This document shows, piece by piece, positions 47,313-56,659 of a stretch of DNA of 64,000 nt. Position 1 is the stretch's first letter, and each line of letters begins with the position of its first letter. Source of the stretch: Rhizobiaceae bacterium (GTDB lineage: Bacteria; Pseudomonadota; Alphaproteobacteria; Rhizobiales; Rhizobiaceae); the NCBI GenBank assembly GCA_023953835.1, contig JAMLJB010000001.1:186001-250000 (forward strand), written 5' to 3'. The notes beneath the pieces are model-generated. The model had not been told where the DNA came from, did no database searches, and saw only the letters and a program-made list of their open reading frames with translations. The position numbers and the translations under genes were made by a program.

Positions 47313-48575
47313 TCAACCGTTATAGCGCTGGAAGATCAGCGAAGCATTGGTTCCGCCGAAACCGAATGAGTTCGACAAGGCAACATCGATCTGGCGCTTG
47401 CGAGGCTTGTTGGGTACGAGATCGATTGCCGTTTCCCGCTCCGGATTGTCCAGATTGATGGTTGCCGGCGCGATATTGTCCCGAATGGCAAGGATCGAGA
47501 AGATCGCCTCCGCCGCACCTGCCGCCCCCAGAAGGTGGCCGATGCAGGACTTGGTCGACGACATGGAAATCTTGGATGCGGCATTGCCGACCAGTCGCTC
47601 GACCGCGCCAAGCTCGATCGTGTCGGCCATGGTCGAGGTCCCATGTGCGTTGATGTAGTCTACGTCGGCAGGCGAGAGCTTCGCACGTTTTAGCGCCATC
47701 GTCATGCACCGGAACGCACCGTCGCCATCTTCCGCCGGGGCGGTGATGTGATAGGCGTCGCCGGACATGCCATATCCGGTGATTTCGGCATAGATCTTTG
47801 CGCCCCGCGCCTTCGCGTGTTCCAGCTCTTCCAGAACGACCACCCCCGCACCTTCGCCCATCACAAAGCCGTCACGGTCCTTATCATAGGGCCGCGATGC
47901 CTTTTGCGGCGTATCGTTGCGCTCGGTGGAAAGTGCGCGGCAGGCGGCAAAGCCTGCCAGTGAAAGGCGGGTAACGGGCGATTCCGTGCCGCCTGCCACC
48001 ATCACGTCCGCATCGCCAAGCGCGATGAGCCTGGCAGCATCGCCGATGGCGTGCGCACCCGTGGAGCAGGCGGTGACCACCGCATGGTTCGGTCCCTTGA
48101 GACCGTGGCGGATGGAGACCTGACCGGATACGAGGTTGATGATGTTGCCAGGAATGAAGAAAGGCGTAACACGGCGGGGGCCGCGCTCATGCAGCACCAA
48201 AGCCTGTTCGGCTATGCCTTCGATGCCGCCGATGCCGGAGCCGATCATCACGCCGGTGGCGCATTTGTCGTCCTCGGATTCCGGCTTCCAGCCAGCGTCT
48301 TTCAACGCTTCATCCGCAGCAGCGATTCCATAGAGGATGAAATCGCCGATCTTGCGAAGCTCCTTGGGTTCCAGCACGGCTTCGGGACTGAACGTATTGT
48401 TCGAACCGTCGCCGCGTGGGATCACGTGAGCGATCTTGCAAGGCAGGTCTTCGACCTCGAATTCGGTCACCCTGCGTGCGGCGCTGCGTGCCGACAATAG
48501 CTCTTTCCAGCTATGATCCACTCCCACCCCGTAGGGTGAGAGCAGGCCCATGCCGGTTACGACGACACGTCTCAT
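47313..48575 (-). CDS. fabF: beta-ketoacyl-ACP synthase II
   Basis: 420 aa with the catalytic triad C170 (TACSTG), H311 (NAHGTST) and H347 (KSCIGHLLGAAGA), plus K342. It condenses malonyl-ACP with acyl-ACP in chain elongation. It follows acpP by 25 bp. No long N-terminal insertion is present. It precedes mltG. Confidence 0.97.
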   Translation of the reverse strand: MRRVVVTGMGLLSPYGVGVDHSWKELLSARSAARRVTEFEVEDLPCKIAHVIPRGDGSNNTFSPEAVLEPKELRKIGDFILYGIAAADEALKDAGWKPESEDDKCATGVMIGSGIGGIEGIAEQALVLHERGPRRVTPFFIPGNIINLVSGQVSIRHGLKGPNHAVVTACSTGAHAIGDAARLIALGDADVMVAGGTESPVTRLSLAGFAACRALSTERNDTPQKASRPYDKDRDGFVMGEGAGVVVLEELEHAKARGAKIYAEITGYGMSGDAYHITAPAEDGDGAFRCMTMALKRAKLSPADVDYINAHGTSTMADTIELGAVERLVGNAASKISMSSTKSCIGHLLGAAGAAEAIFSILAIRDNIAPATINLDNPERETAIDLVPNKPRKRQIDVALSNSFGFGGTNASLIFQRYNG

Positions 48576-48600
48576 TCAGCGCCAGCCGGAACGTTGTCGA

Positions 48601-48837
48601 TCAGGCGGAAGCCTTGTCGATGAACTTCACCGCATCGCCCACGGTGAGGATCGTCTCGGCGGCATCGTCCGGTATTTCGACGCCGAATTCCTCTTCGAAC
48701 GCCATCACCAGTTCGACGGTATCGAGGCTGTCTGCGCCCAGATCGTCGATGAAGCTCGCGCCTTCGGTGACCTTGTCGGCATCAACGCCAAGATGCTCGA
48801 CGACGATCTTTTTGACGCGTTCTGCGGTATCGCTCAT
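48601..48837 (-). CDS. acpP: acyl carrier protein
   Basis: 78 aa, acidic, with the phosphopantetheine attachment serine S37 in [11 protein letters not shown]. It carries growing acyl chains. It has its own putative promoter 36 nt upstream (48874-48902) that encloses a palindrome, and is 219 bp from fabG, so it can be transcribed independently of fabDG. Confidence 0.98.
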   Translation of the reverse strand: MSDTAERVKKIVVEHLGVDADKVTEGASFIDDLGADSLDTVELVMAFEEEFGVEIPDDAAETILTVGDAVKFIDKASA

Positions 48838-48873
48838 GTGGGCAATCCTTATTCCAGTGATGTTGTATGTCCT

Positions 48874-48902
48874 TCGTTAGCGGCCCCATTGCCGCTAATC
48901 AA
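48874..48902 (-). promoter_or_regulatory. acpP promoter with an embedded palindrome
   Basis: On the minus strand TTGATT (48897-48902), a 17-bp spacer, and TAACGA (48874-48879). The spacer and the hexamers contain a perfect inverted repeat, TTAGCGGC - six bases - GCCGCTAA (48877-48898), so a regulator or an extruded hairpin would directly overlap the promoter. No U-tract follows. The -10 is a weak match, so the assignment is tentative. Confidence 0.5.
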
Positions 48903-49056
48903 GCGCTAAACATTTTTTGACTTTCAGGCCGGAGAAACCGGCCCGCGCATTTCCTCGCCACGCCGATTACACGAAATTTTCAGCCTGTAAAAGCCCGTGA
49001 GAGGTCCGTTCCAACTTGCGCACAGCCGAGTTTGAGGCAACGCTGGCGCATTTCCT

Positions 49057-49794
49057 TCAAATCATGGCCATTCCGCCGTTAACGTGCAATGTCTGCCCGG
49101 TGACGTATCCCGCCTCGTTCGACGCAAGGTAGGCGACCGCCGACGCAACCTCTTCACCCGTTCCCATGCGCCGCGCCGGGATGGCGGACATGATCGCTTC
49201 CTTCTGCTTTTCATTCAGCTTGTCGGTCATGGCGGATTCGATGAAACCGGGAGCGACGCAATTCACGGTCACGTTGCGCGTCGCGATTTCCTGAGCCAGC
49301 GACTTGGAAAAGCCGATCATGCCCGCCTTGGACGCGCAATAATTAGCCTGCCCGGGGTTTCCTGTGACACCCACGACCGAAGTGATGTTGATGATCCGCC
49401 CGAACCGCCTGCGCATCATCGGGTGGGTCAGTTCTCGCGTCAGGCGAAATACCGCCGTGAGATTGACCTCGATGACCGCGTCCCAATCGTCGTCGGGCAT
49501 GCGCACAAACAGGCCGTCCTTGGTAATTCCGGCATTGTTGACGAGAATATCGACTCCTTCGAGTTCAGACTCCGCCTTCTGTCCCAATGTCTTGACCGCA
49601 TCGCGGTCGGAGAGATTTGCGGGGAACACCTTCACCCTTTCGCCGAGTTCGGCGGCCAGTGAATCCAGCTTCCCTGCCCGAGTTCCGTGAAGGCCGATCG
49701 TCGCGCCTTGCGCGTGCAGCGTGCGGGCGATTGCCTCGCCTATGCCGCCAGTCGCCCCCGTCACCAGCGCCTTGCGTCCTGTCAGGTCGAACAT
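49057..49794 (-). CDS. fabG: 3-oxoacyl-ACP reductase
   Basis: 245 aa from the ATG at 49794; a TTG four codons upstream is less likely. SDR fold with TGATGGIG, NNAG, and the catalytic triad S143/Y156/K160 counted from the longer start (139/152/156 from the ATG). It reduces beta-ketoacyl-ACP with NADPH. It follows fabD by 24 bp. The pair fabD-fabG precedes acpP-fabF as in most proteobacteria. Confidence 0.96.
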   Translation of the reverse strand: MFDLTGRKALVTGATGGIGEAIARTLHAQGATIGLHGTRAGKLDSLAAELGERVKVFPANLSDRDAVKTLGQKAESELEGVDILVNNAGITKDGLFVRMPDDDWDAVIEVNLTAVFRLTRELTHPMMRRRFGRIINITSVVGVTGNPGQANYCASKAGMIGFSKSLAQEIATRNVTVNCVAPGFIESAMTDKLNEKQKEAIMSAIPARRMGTGEEVASAVAYLASNEAGYVTGQTLHVNGGMAMI

Positions 49795-49818
49795 GCTCAA
49801 ATCCAATCCGGTTGGTGT

Positions 49819-50754
49819 TCAGGCGAAAGCCGCCAAGGCGTCCTCGACTTCGGGCGCCGTACCGATATTTGCAGTCGTAAGCTCGCGATTTATGCGCCGC
49901 GCGAGGCCGGACAAGACCTTGCCTGCGCCGATTTCATAGAGCGTGGTCACATCGTTTGCGCCGAACCAGTCCACGGTTTCGCGCCAACGCACGCGGCCCG
50001 TTACCTGCGCGACAAGGCGCGCCACGATCTCGTCAGGATCGGTGACGGGCGCGACCGACACGTTGGGGATGACCGGAACCACAGGTGCGTTTCGCGCAAC
50101 ATCCGCAAGGGCTTCGCGCATGGCGTCGGCTGCCGGGGCCATCAATTGGGAATGGAATGGCGCGGAAACCGGCAACATGATCGCGCGTTTGGCACCTTTC
50201 TCGGTGCAGATTCGCGCGGCATGCTCCACATTGGCCTTCGCACCGGAAATGACAAGCTGACCACCACCATTGTCGTTTGCGATCTGCACCGCCGGGCCTG
50301 CCGCCGCGCAAGCCGCTTCGACATCCGTCTGCTCCAGCCCGATGATAGCGGCCATTGCTCCTTCGCCCACGGGCACCGCGGCTTGCATGGCGTTGCCGCG
50401 AATGCGGAGCAGCCGGGCCGTGTCAGCGATGGAAAAGGTTCCTGCTGCTGCGAGCGCCGAATATTCGCCAAGGGAATGCCCTGCGACGTAAGCAACCTTG
50501 TCCGCCAGAATAAAGCCTTGGGATTCCAGCGCCCTGATCGCGGCGAGGGAAACAGTCATCAGTGCCGGCTGCGCATTGGCGGTCAACGTCAGCGTCTCGT
50601 CCGGCCCTTCCCAGATGATTTTCGAAAGCTCCTGCGACAGCGCTTCATCGACTTCCTGAAAAACCGCCCTTGCCGCAGGAAACCGCTCCGCCAGGTCCCT
50701 GCCCATGCCGACCGCCTGGCTGCCCTGCCCCGGAAATGTGAAAGCTATCGACAT
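49819..50754 (-). CDS. fabD: malonyl-CoA:ACP transacylase
   Basis: 311 aa from the ATG at 50754, with AGGA upstream; the extension to 50802 is not conserved. Catalytic serine S94 in GHSLGEY, and the PGQGSQ motif at residues 8-13. It loads malonyl groups on ACP. First gene of the fab cluster, divergent from the LtaS-like gene over about 200 bp. Confidence 0.97.
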   Translation of the reverse strand: MSIAFTFPGQGSQAVGMGRDLAERFPAARAVFQEVDEALSQELSKIIWEGPDETLTLTANAQPALMTVSLAAIRALESQGFILADKVAYVAGHSLGEYSALAAAGTFSIADTARLLRIRGNAMQAAVPVGEGAMAAIIGLEQTDVEAACAAAGPAVQIANDNGGGQLVISGAKANVEHAARICTEKGAKRAIMLPVSAPFHSQLMAPAADAMREALADVARNAPVVPVIPNVSVAPVTDPDEIVARLVAQVTGRVRWRETVDWFGANDVTTLYEIGAGKVLSGLARRINRELTTANIGTAPEVEDALAAFA

Positions 50755-50962
50755 TTTTTCCTGCCCTGAAGTCTTTCGAAAACGTCTGACGCCAAGCGTC
50801 ATGGCAAGTCAAGACCGGCCAACATTCCGGGCATGCCGAATTTCAGCCGAATTGGTTTTTGGATGGAACAAAAGAGGCACTTCTCAATTCCGCCAAAAAG
50901 CTGCATTTGTGACATAGACATGACAGTTTGATTACATTTGCCGGCTGTCTCGGGAGTTCGGA

Positions 50963-52882
50963 GTGGAGCGTAGAGAAAGCGAAATCAGAAGGGCCGCTGG
51001 CGCGGGCATCTTTAGGGCGGCGGTGGCAAAGCTGCGCCAGCGCGATGTGCGCGATTCCCTGCGTTCGCTGGGCGCGTCGATATTGCTGTCAGCGGCGTTG
51101 GTTTTCCTGATCGAACTCGTCGCCCGCGGCGATGTCGCATCGACCGTGCAGTTCTTCTTTCAGCCCTTCAAGCCCGGCTGGACGACGATCATCGTCTTTA
51201 CCCTTGTGCTCACGCTGCTTGACGCAATCTTCGGGCGGCGGCACATTGGCATCCTTATCCTTGCGCCTTTCACGCTCCTCCTTGCCTTCATCGGTCACCA
51301 GAAGGCGCATTATCTGGGCGACCCGCTCTATCCGACTGACTTCCTCTATGCCCGGCAGATCATGGAGCTTATGCCTCTCCTGGTCAGGGAACGGCCATGG
51401 CTGGCCGTTGGCATGGTGGTTGTTGGCATCGCCGCAATCGCCGCCCTCTTTTCTGTATGGCGACACTGGCATCGCAACGGTCCCCGGATAAGCCACAAGA
51501 GCCGCGTGTGGCGCGTGGCGGTTGCCGTGCCCGCACTTGCATTTTTCGTATCCATTATGGACTACGCGACCTTCTCCTGGACGCGCGACCGGCTGCAGAT
51601 CATTCCCATCATGTGGGACCAGAAGGAAAACTACGCATCGAACGGATTTGCGCTGGCTTTTGCAATGAACGTGCCGATGGCGAAGGTCAACGCACCGCAC
51701 GGCTACAGTCAGAAAGCGATGGCGGCGATCAATCCTCCGGCGAACGCGCCTGTCGCGCTGCCGCAGCAGAGGCCGGACATCATCATAGTCATGAGCGAAT
51801 CGTTCTGGGACCCCACGCGGCTGCCCGGAGTGTCCTTCAGCCCCGATCCCATTCCGAATGTTCGCAATGCACATTCGGGCCATGTCTTTTCGCCTGAGTT
51901 CGGCGGCATGACCGCCAATGTCGAGTTTGAGGCGCTGACCGGCTTTTCAAACGCGTTCCTGCCCTATGGAAGCATTCCCTACCAGCAATATGTGCGCAAA
52001 GCCGTCCCCTCGCTCGCCAGCTTCTTCCGGTCAGAGGGCTATGAAACAATGGCCATGCACCCCTTTGAGGGGTGGTTCTGGAACCGAAAGGCCGTCTACG
52101 ATGCCTTCGGCTTCGATCGCTTCTATTCAATAGAAAATCTGCCGCCCATGAAGGCGCGAGGACCGCTCATATCCGACGAATCCTTGACTGACGAGATCAT
52201 TCGGCATGCGGACCAGGCGGATCGACCTTTCTTCTATTTCGCCGTCAGCCTGCAAAGTCACGGACCCTACGAGCCGTATCGGTATCCCGATCCAGTCATC
52301 AAAGTTGAGGCATCCACGACCGAAACCACCCGCCAATCGATACTCTCCTACGCCGAAGGCGCGCATGATGCCGATAAGGAATTGAAGCGGCTGATGGATT
52401 GGGCGCAGAACCGTGACCGGCCCACCGTCATCGCCTTTTTCGGCGATCACCTGCCGCCGCTGAATCTCGGCTATGTGGAAACGAAATTCCTCAAGGAGCC
52501 GGTGCCGGATCGCCGTGAACCGCCGGACGCGCTCGCCCTCCACCGCGAAACGCCACTCGTGGTGTGGTCAAACAAGGATGGACCGATACGGGATATCGGG
52601 ACCATCAGCCCCGCATTCCTGCCTTTCTATGTGCTGAAGACCGCCGGCATCAGCCACCCCTACTACACCGGCTTTCTCGGAGAACTGAACAGCAAGTATC
52701 ATGTCGTGGAGCGACATCTGCTGTTGGGGGCCAATGGAGAGCCGACACCGGATTGGTCAAGGGCCAAGGATGTCGACCCGAGCATCAATGATTTTCGGCT
52801 ACTTCAGTATGACGCCATGTTTGGCAATGCCTACCGAACGGAAGCCTTCTTCCCCAAGACCCCGCGACCTGACGGGGTATAG
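50963..52882 (+). CDS. LtaS-like membrane sulfatase-fold phosphoglycerol transferase
   Basis: 639 aa. Five transmembrane helices in the first 200 residues, then a large periplasmic alkaline-phosphatase/sulfatase-fold domain. The metal and nucleophile residues match the LtaS/OpgB group: E279 (VMSESFWD), T317 (GGMTANVEFEALTG), H433 (SLQSHGPY) and D495-H496 (FGDHLPPL). Gram-negatives lack lipoteichoic acid, so the likely role is adding phosphoglycerol from phosphatidylglycerol to periplasmic glucans (cyclic beta-glucan in rhizobia). The start is a GTG, six bases after GGGAG. Monocistronic, ending in a 13-bp hairpin. Confidence 0.85.
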   Translation: MERRESEIRRAAGAGIFRAAVAKLRQRDVRDSLRSLGASILLSAALVFLIELVARGDVASTVQFFFQPFKPGWTTIIVFTLVLTLLDAIFGRRHIGILILAPFTLLLAFIGHQKAHYLGDPLYPTDFLYARQIMELMPLLVRERPWLAVGMVVVGIAAIAALFSVWRHWHRNGPRISHKSRVWRVAVAVPALAFFVSIMDYATFSWTRDRLQIIPIMWDQKENYASNGFALAFAMNVPMAKVNAPHGYSQKAMAAINPPANAPVALPQQRPDIIIVMSESFWDPTRLPGVSFSPDPIPNVRNAHSGHVFSPEFGGMTANVEFEALTGFSNAFLPYGSIPYQQYVRKAVPSLASFFRSEGYETMAMHPFEGWFWNRKAVYDAFGFDRFYSIENLPPMKARGPLISDESLTDEIIRHADQADRPFFYFAVSLQSHGPYEPYRYPDPVIKVEASTTETTRQSILSYAEGAHDADKELKRLMDWAQNRDRPTVIAFFGDHLPPLNLGYVETKFLKEPVPDRREPPDALALHRETPLVVWSNKDGPIRDIGTISPAFLPFYVLKTAGISHPYYTGFLGELNSKYHVVERHLLLGANGEPTPDWSRAKDVDPSINDFRLLQYDAMFGNAYRTEAFFPKTPRPDGV

Positions 52883-52891
52883 GCTGCCGAT

Positions 52892-52924
52892 GCAGCCTGA
52901 ATCATTCTATCTGATTCAGGCTGC
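52892..52924 (+). terminator. rho-independent terminator between LtaS-like and acyltransferase genes
   Basis: GCAGCCTGAATCA, seven-base loop, TGATTCAGGCTGC, then TTTCGCGTTTTCC. A perfect 13-bp stem 9 bp after the plus-strand stop. The last codons of the convergent acyltransferase gene lie inside its right arm, so the two genes share it. Confidence 0.85.
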
Positions 52925-53614
52925 TTTCGCGTTTTCCTCAGGCTTGCACACCTCGCTCAGTCGCGCATAGAGCGCGTGCGATGATCCGCGCTGTCCATTT
53001 GTCGATGCAAGTTCGAGGACTGTTTTTGCAGGCAGCGCCGCAACGCGAATGCGCGGCAGCAGCTTCCTCCGTTCCTGCTTCCTGAATGCAAAGGGCGTGA
53101 GCCACGTTCCTTCGAAATGGAGGGGCACGATTGCGGCACGCCCACTTTCGGCAATTCGGCTGACGGCGCGATACAGCCTGAATTCCTTGGTGTCGGGTTG
53201 TATTCCTTCCGGAAGATAGACCGCCAGCCTGCCGCCCCTGCGCAGATGGCGCACCAGCCTGCGGTTGATGAAAAGATGCTCGGTGTTGAACGCTATCGTC
53301 CGCGCCAATTCGCGATAGGGCTCCAGCCGTGCGGACTTAGCCGAACGGGCGTCCAGAATGTGCAAGGTCTCTTCCGGTAGAAGAGACAGGGCAAGCGCCG
53401 GCTCCAGACGCGAACGGTGGCTGATGACATAGATCACCGCAGGCGGCACGGATCGTATCCCGCCCACGCTACTGTCATCTATGCGATAGGCCAGTTTCAG
53501 CGGTGCGTAGAACAGCGCCTGGCGGAACGATAATCCGAGCCGGTAGGTCAGCCAGCCGCAATACGCGGTGTAGGCTGCGAACAATAGCAGCAGGATCTTT
53601 CCCGTCAGGATCAT
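52916..53614 (-). CDS. phospholipid/glycerol acyltransferase (PlsC-like) with HX4E
   Basis: 232 aa with one N-terminal transmembrane segment. The expected HX4D catalytic motif reads H66-R-S-R-L-E71, and the glycerol-phosphate binding motif VYLPEGI is at 132-138. The 1-acylglycerol-3-phosphate acyltransferase family almost always has Asp in the first motif. It could be a divergent acyltransferase of membrane lipid or other acceptor, or a non-catalytic homologue. It converges on the LtaS-like gene. Confidence 0.7.
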   Translation of the reverse strand: MILTGKILLLLFAAYTAYCGWLTYRLGLSFRQALFYAPLKLAYRIDDSSVGGIRSVPPAVIYVISHRSRLEPALALSLLPEETLHILDARSAKSARLEPYRELARTIAFNTEHLFINRRLVRHLRRGGRLAVYLPEGIQPDTKEFRLYRAVSRIAESGRAAIVPLHFEGTWLTPFAFRKQERRKLLPRIRVAALPAKTVLELASTNGQRGSSHALYARLSEVCKPEENAKAA

Positions 53615-53687
53615 TCGGACCTCCCAACCGCACCCGCCGAACGTAAACTAGCGGCTGGCTGGTCGCGGTCAACTGGCTCGACGAAAT

Positions 53688-54446
53688 TCAGGAAGGCATT
53701 TGGTGACGCACCCAGCGGTCAGGCTGCGCCTGATAGATTTCCCCGGCGCGCTCAAGGGACGGGTCGGCCAGAAACAGGATACGCGTAGCGATTTCAGATG
53801 GATGCGGCAGGGTCATGGGGTCTTCGCCGGGAGCAGCCTGCGCCCGCATCGCGGTGCGTGTGCGGCCCGGATCGACGCAATTCACCCTGAGTGCAAATGT
53901 CCTGGCCTCGTCGGCCCAGGAGCGCGCCATCGCCTCGATTGCCGCCTTGGAAGCAGCGTAGGGAGCCCAGAAGGCGCGTGCCGAATGCGCCGCGCCCGAC
54001 GACAGAAGGATAGCGCGGCCAGCGTCCGACTTGCGAAGAAGCGGATCGACAGACCGAATCAGCCGCCACGTAGAGGTGACGTTGATGTTCATCACCTTCT
54101 CAAACACCTTGGCCTCGACATGTCCGATTGGCGAAATCGTACCGAGAACACCCGCATTTGCTACGAGGACATCGAGCCTGCCCCAGCGGTCATTTATCGC
54201 AGCGCCGAGGCGGTCGATACCCTGCATGTCCGAAAGGTCGAGCGGAACCAGCGTCGCTTCGCCCTTGCCGGTGCGAGCGTGCTCCTGCTTGATCTCATCA
54301 TCAAGGTCTTCCAGCCCACCGACGGTGCGCGCGACGGCTATGACATGGGCGCCTGCCGCCGCCATCTGCCTTGCGATGTGATAGCCAATGCCACGCGACG
54401 CGCCGGTGACGAGCGCGATGCGGCCGGTAAGGTCAGGCGTGCTCAT
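53688..54446 (-). CDS. short-chain dehydrogenase/reductase
   Basis: 252 aa SDR with TGASRGIG near residue 15, NAGVLG, a catalytic serine (LLSSGAA) and YAASK. The substrate is unknown. It is 9 bp downstream of purF, a placement conserved in rhizobia. Confidence 0.88.
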   Translation of the reverse strand: MSTPDLTGRIALVTGASRGIGYHIARQMAAAGAHVIAVARTVGGLEDLDDEIKQEHARTGKGEATLVPLDLSDMQGIDRLGAAINDRWGRLDVLVANAGVLGTISPIGHVEAKVFEKVMNINVTSTWRLIRSVDPLLRKSDAGRAILLSSGAAHSARAFWAPYAASKAAIEAMARSWADEARTFALRVNCVDPGRTRTAMRAQAAPGEDPMTLPHPSEIATRILFLADPSLERAGEIYQAQPDRWVRHQMPS

Positions 54447-54455
54447 GCAGCACTC

Positions 54456-55925
54456 TTACTGGCTCCCGGCGGCAAGCAGGGAAAGGGTACGGACATTGTC
54501 GGAACCTTCTATGTCCGTCAGCCGCGTCGGATATTCCGTAGAGAAACACGCGTCGCAGAATTGGGGCTGCTCGTTGTGACGACCCGCCTCGCCTACGGCC
54601 CGGTATAGTCCTTCCAGGGAAAGGAAACCGAGCGAATCGACACGAATGAACTCCGCCATCTCCTCAATCGACATGCGCGAGGCGAGCAGTTTGGCCTTCT
54701 CCGGCGTATCGACACCATAATAGCACGAGGAGCGCGTGGGCGGCGAAGCGATCCGCATGTGCACTTCCTTCGCTCCGGCGTCGCGCACCATCTGAACGAT
54801 CTTCTGGCTGGTGGTGCCGCGCACGATCGAATCATCGACCAGAACCACGCGCTTGCCCTCGATCATGCGCCGGTTGGCATTGTGCTTCAGCCTGACGCCC
54901 ATATGGCGGATTGCATCTCCCGGCTGAATAAAGGTGCGCCCCACATAGTGATTCCGGATAATGCCTAGTTCGAATGGGATCCCGGCCTCTTGTGAAAAGC
55001 CGATCGCCGCCGGCGTGCCCGAATCGGGTACGGGAACGACGATGTCGGCTTCCACCGGGCTCTCGACGGCAAGTTCCGCGCCGATCCGCTTGCGCACGTC
55101 GTAGACGTTGCGGCCTTCCACCATGGAATCGGGGCGTGCGAAGTAGACATATTCGAAGATGCAGAAGCGCGATTTGACAGGCTCGAACGGAAATTCGCTC
55201 TCGACACCCTTGGATGTGATTGTGACCATTTCCCCCGGCTTGATGTCGCGCACGAAGCGCGCGCCGATAATATCGAGAGCGCAGGTTTCGGATGCCAGGA
55301 TCCAAGCGCCGTCCAGATCACCCAGCACCAGCGGGCGGATGCCCAGCGGGTCGCGACAGCCGATCATTTTCTTCGAGGATAGGGCGACGAGAGAAAATGC
55401 GCCCTCGACCTGCCGCACGGCATCGATGAACCGTGCATTCAGCCCGCGTTCCTTGCTGGTCGCAACGAGATGCAGGATGGTCTCGGTGTCGGAAGTCGAT
55501 GAAAAGATCGACCCTTGTTTTTGCAACGTGCGCTGGATGGTGAGCGCGTTGGTGAGGTTGCCATTGTGCGCGACCGCAAAGCCACCTTCCGACAGTTCGG
55601 CAAAAAAGGGCTGGATGTTTCGCATGCCCGCGCCGCCGGTCGTTGCATATCGCGTGTGGCCAATGGCGCGGCTGCCCGGCAGACGGTCCAGCACAGCCTG
55701 TTTGGTGAAGGTATCGCCGATCAGGCCAACATGGCGCTCGATGTGAAACTGGGCACCGTCAAACGAGACGATACCTGCCGCCTCCTGACCCCGGTGCTGG
55801 AGCGCATGCAGGCCAAGCGTGACAATTGCCGCGGCATCCTGTCGACCGAAGATGCCGAACACTCCGCATTCATCGTGAAAATGATCGTCCGCTTCGGCGG
55901 ATTGGCCCAAGCCTGCATCAGCCAT
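54456..55925 (-). CDS. purF: amidophosphoribosyltransferase
   Basis: 489 aa; the first committed step of purine synthesis, converting PRPP and glutamine to phosphoribosylamine. The catalytic N-terminal cysteine after propeptide removal is C20 (DECGVFG), and the PRPP-binding motif is VVLVDDSIVRGTTS near residue 365. Follows cvpA by 60 bp, the classical cvpA-purF pairing. Confidence 0.96.
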   Translation of the reverse strand: MADAGLGQSAEADDHFHDECGVFGIFGRQDAAAIVTLGLHALQHRGQEAAGIVSFDGAQFHIERHVGLIGDTFTKQAVLDRLPGSRAIGHTRYATTGGAGMRNIQPFFAELSEGGFAVAHNGNLTNALTIQRTLQKQGSIFSSTSDTETILHLVATSKERGLNARFIDAVRQVEGAFSLVALSSKKMIGCRDPLGIRPLVLGDLDGAWILASETCALDIIGARFVRDIKPGEMVTITSKGVESEFPFEPVKSRFCIFEYVYFARPDSMVEGRNVYDVRKRIGAELAVESPVEADIVVPVPDSGTPAAIGFSQEAGIPFELGIIRNHYVGRTFIQPGDAIRHMGVRLKHNANRRMIEGKRVVLVDDSIVRGTTSQKIVQMVRDAGAKEVHMRIASPPTRSSCYYGVDTPEKAKLLASRMSIEEMAEFIRVDSLGFLSLEGLYRAVGEAGRHNEQPQFCDACFSTEYPTRLTDIEGSDNVRTLSLLAAGSQ

Positions 55926-55985
55926 GATGATCGAGTCCCAGTTGCGGAAAGCGCCTATATAGTGCGCATTCGATCATTGTTCGAG

Positions 55986-56636
55986 CTAATTGTTTGTCGC
56001 AGGCGGAACCGCATCATCCGCAGGCGCATCGGCATCCGGCGCGGGCTCGGTCGAACCGTCAGCCGCTGGCGCTTCATTGGCCCCTTCCGGGGCCGCACCC
56101 TGCTCGCCCTCGGCGGGTGTCTGCGCGCCGGGCTTCAGACGCTTGAGGATCGAGTTCTCAGGATCATCAGGCATCAGACCTTCGATCCACGCCCCCACGC
56201 TGTCGAGCAAAGGACGGGATTTCGCGTTCGCGACCCAAGCAGGCGGATTTGTGCCGACGAGCCAGTTGAAGAACAGCAGCGCCACGGCGACGACGAGTAC
56301 GCCCCGCGCCGCGCCATAGAGGAAACCGAGGGTACGATCGAGCGCGCCAATGCGCGAATCGATGATGAAGTCGGCAATCTTCATGGTGATGAGGGTCACG
56401 ATGATCAGCGCGACGAGAAAGACAATGCCGGCCGCCGCGATCATCGCGAGCTGCTCATTGTCGATATAGGGCTGCACGTAGGGAATGACGGGCTTGTAGA
56501 AGAAATAGGCTGCGGCAGCGGCAGCCGCCCAAGAGGCTATCGAAAGCACCTCGCGCGAAAAGCCCCGCACCATCGCAAGCATTGCTGATACCAGCGTGAA
56601 GCCGACGACAATTCCGTCAAGCAGCGTGATTGGCAT
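55986..56636 (-). CDS. cvpA: CvpA family membrane protein
   Basis: 216 aa with four transmembrane helices, FTLVSAMLAMVRGFSREVLSIASW being the family start, and a disordered acidic Ala/Pro/Glu-rich C-terminal tail from about residue 160. Required for colicin V production in E. coli and often next to purF. Starts 23 bp after radA's stop. Confidence 0.93.
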   Translation of the reverse strand: MPITLLDGIVVGFTLVSAMLAMVRGFSREVLSIASWAAAAAAAYFFYKPVIPYVQPYIDNEQLAMIAAAGIVFLVALIIVTLITMKIADFIIDSRIGALDRTLGFLYGAARGVLVVAVALLFFNWLVGTNPPAWVANAKSRPLLDSVGAWIEGLMPDDPENSILKRLKPGAQTPAEGEQGAAPEGANEAPAADGSTEPAPDADAPADDAVPPATNN

Positions 56637-56659
56637 GAATAATCACCCTCGTGATGCGG

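Noticed and set aside
48927..48943. GGCCGG-AGAAA-CCGGCC hairpin as a terminator for fabG
   Set aside because: No U-tract follows on the minus strand; the only T-run nearby is on the wrong side for either direction.
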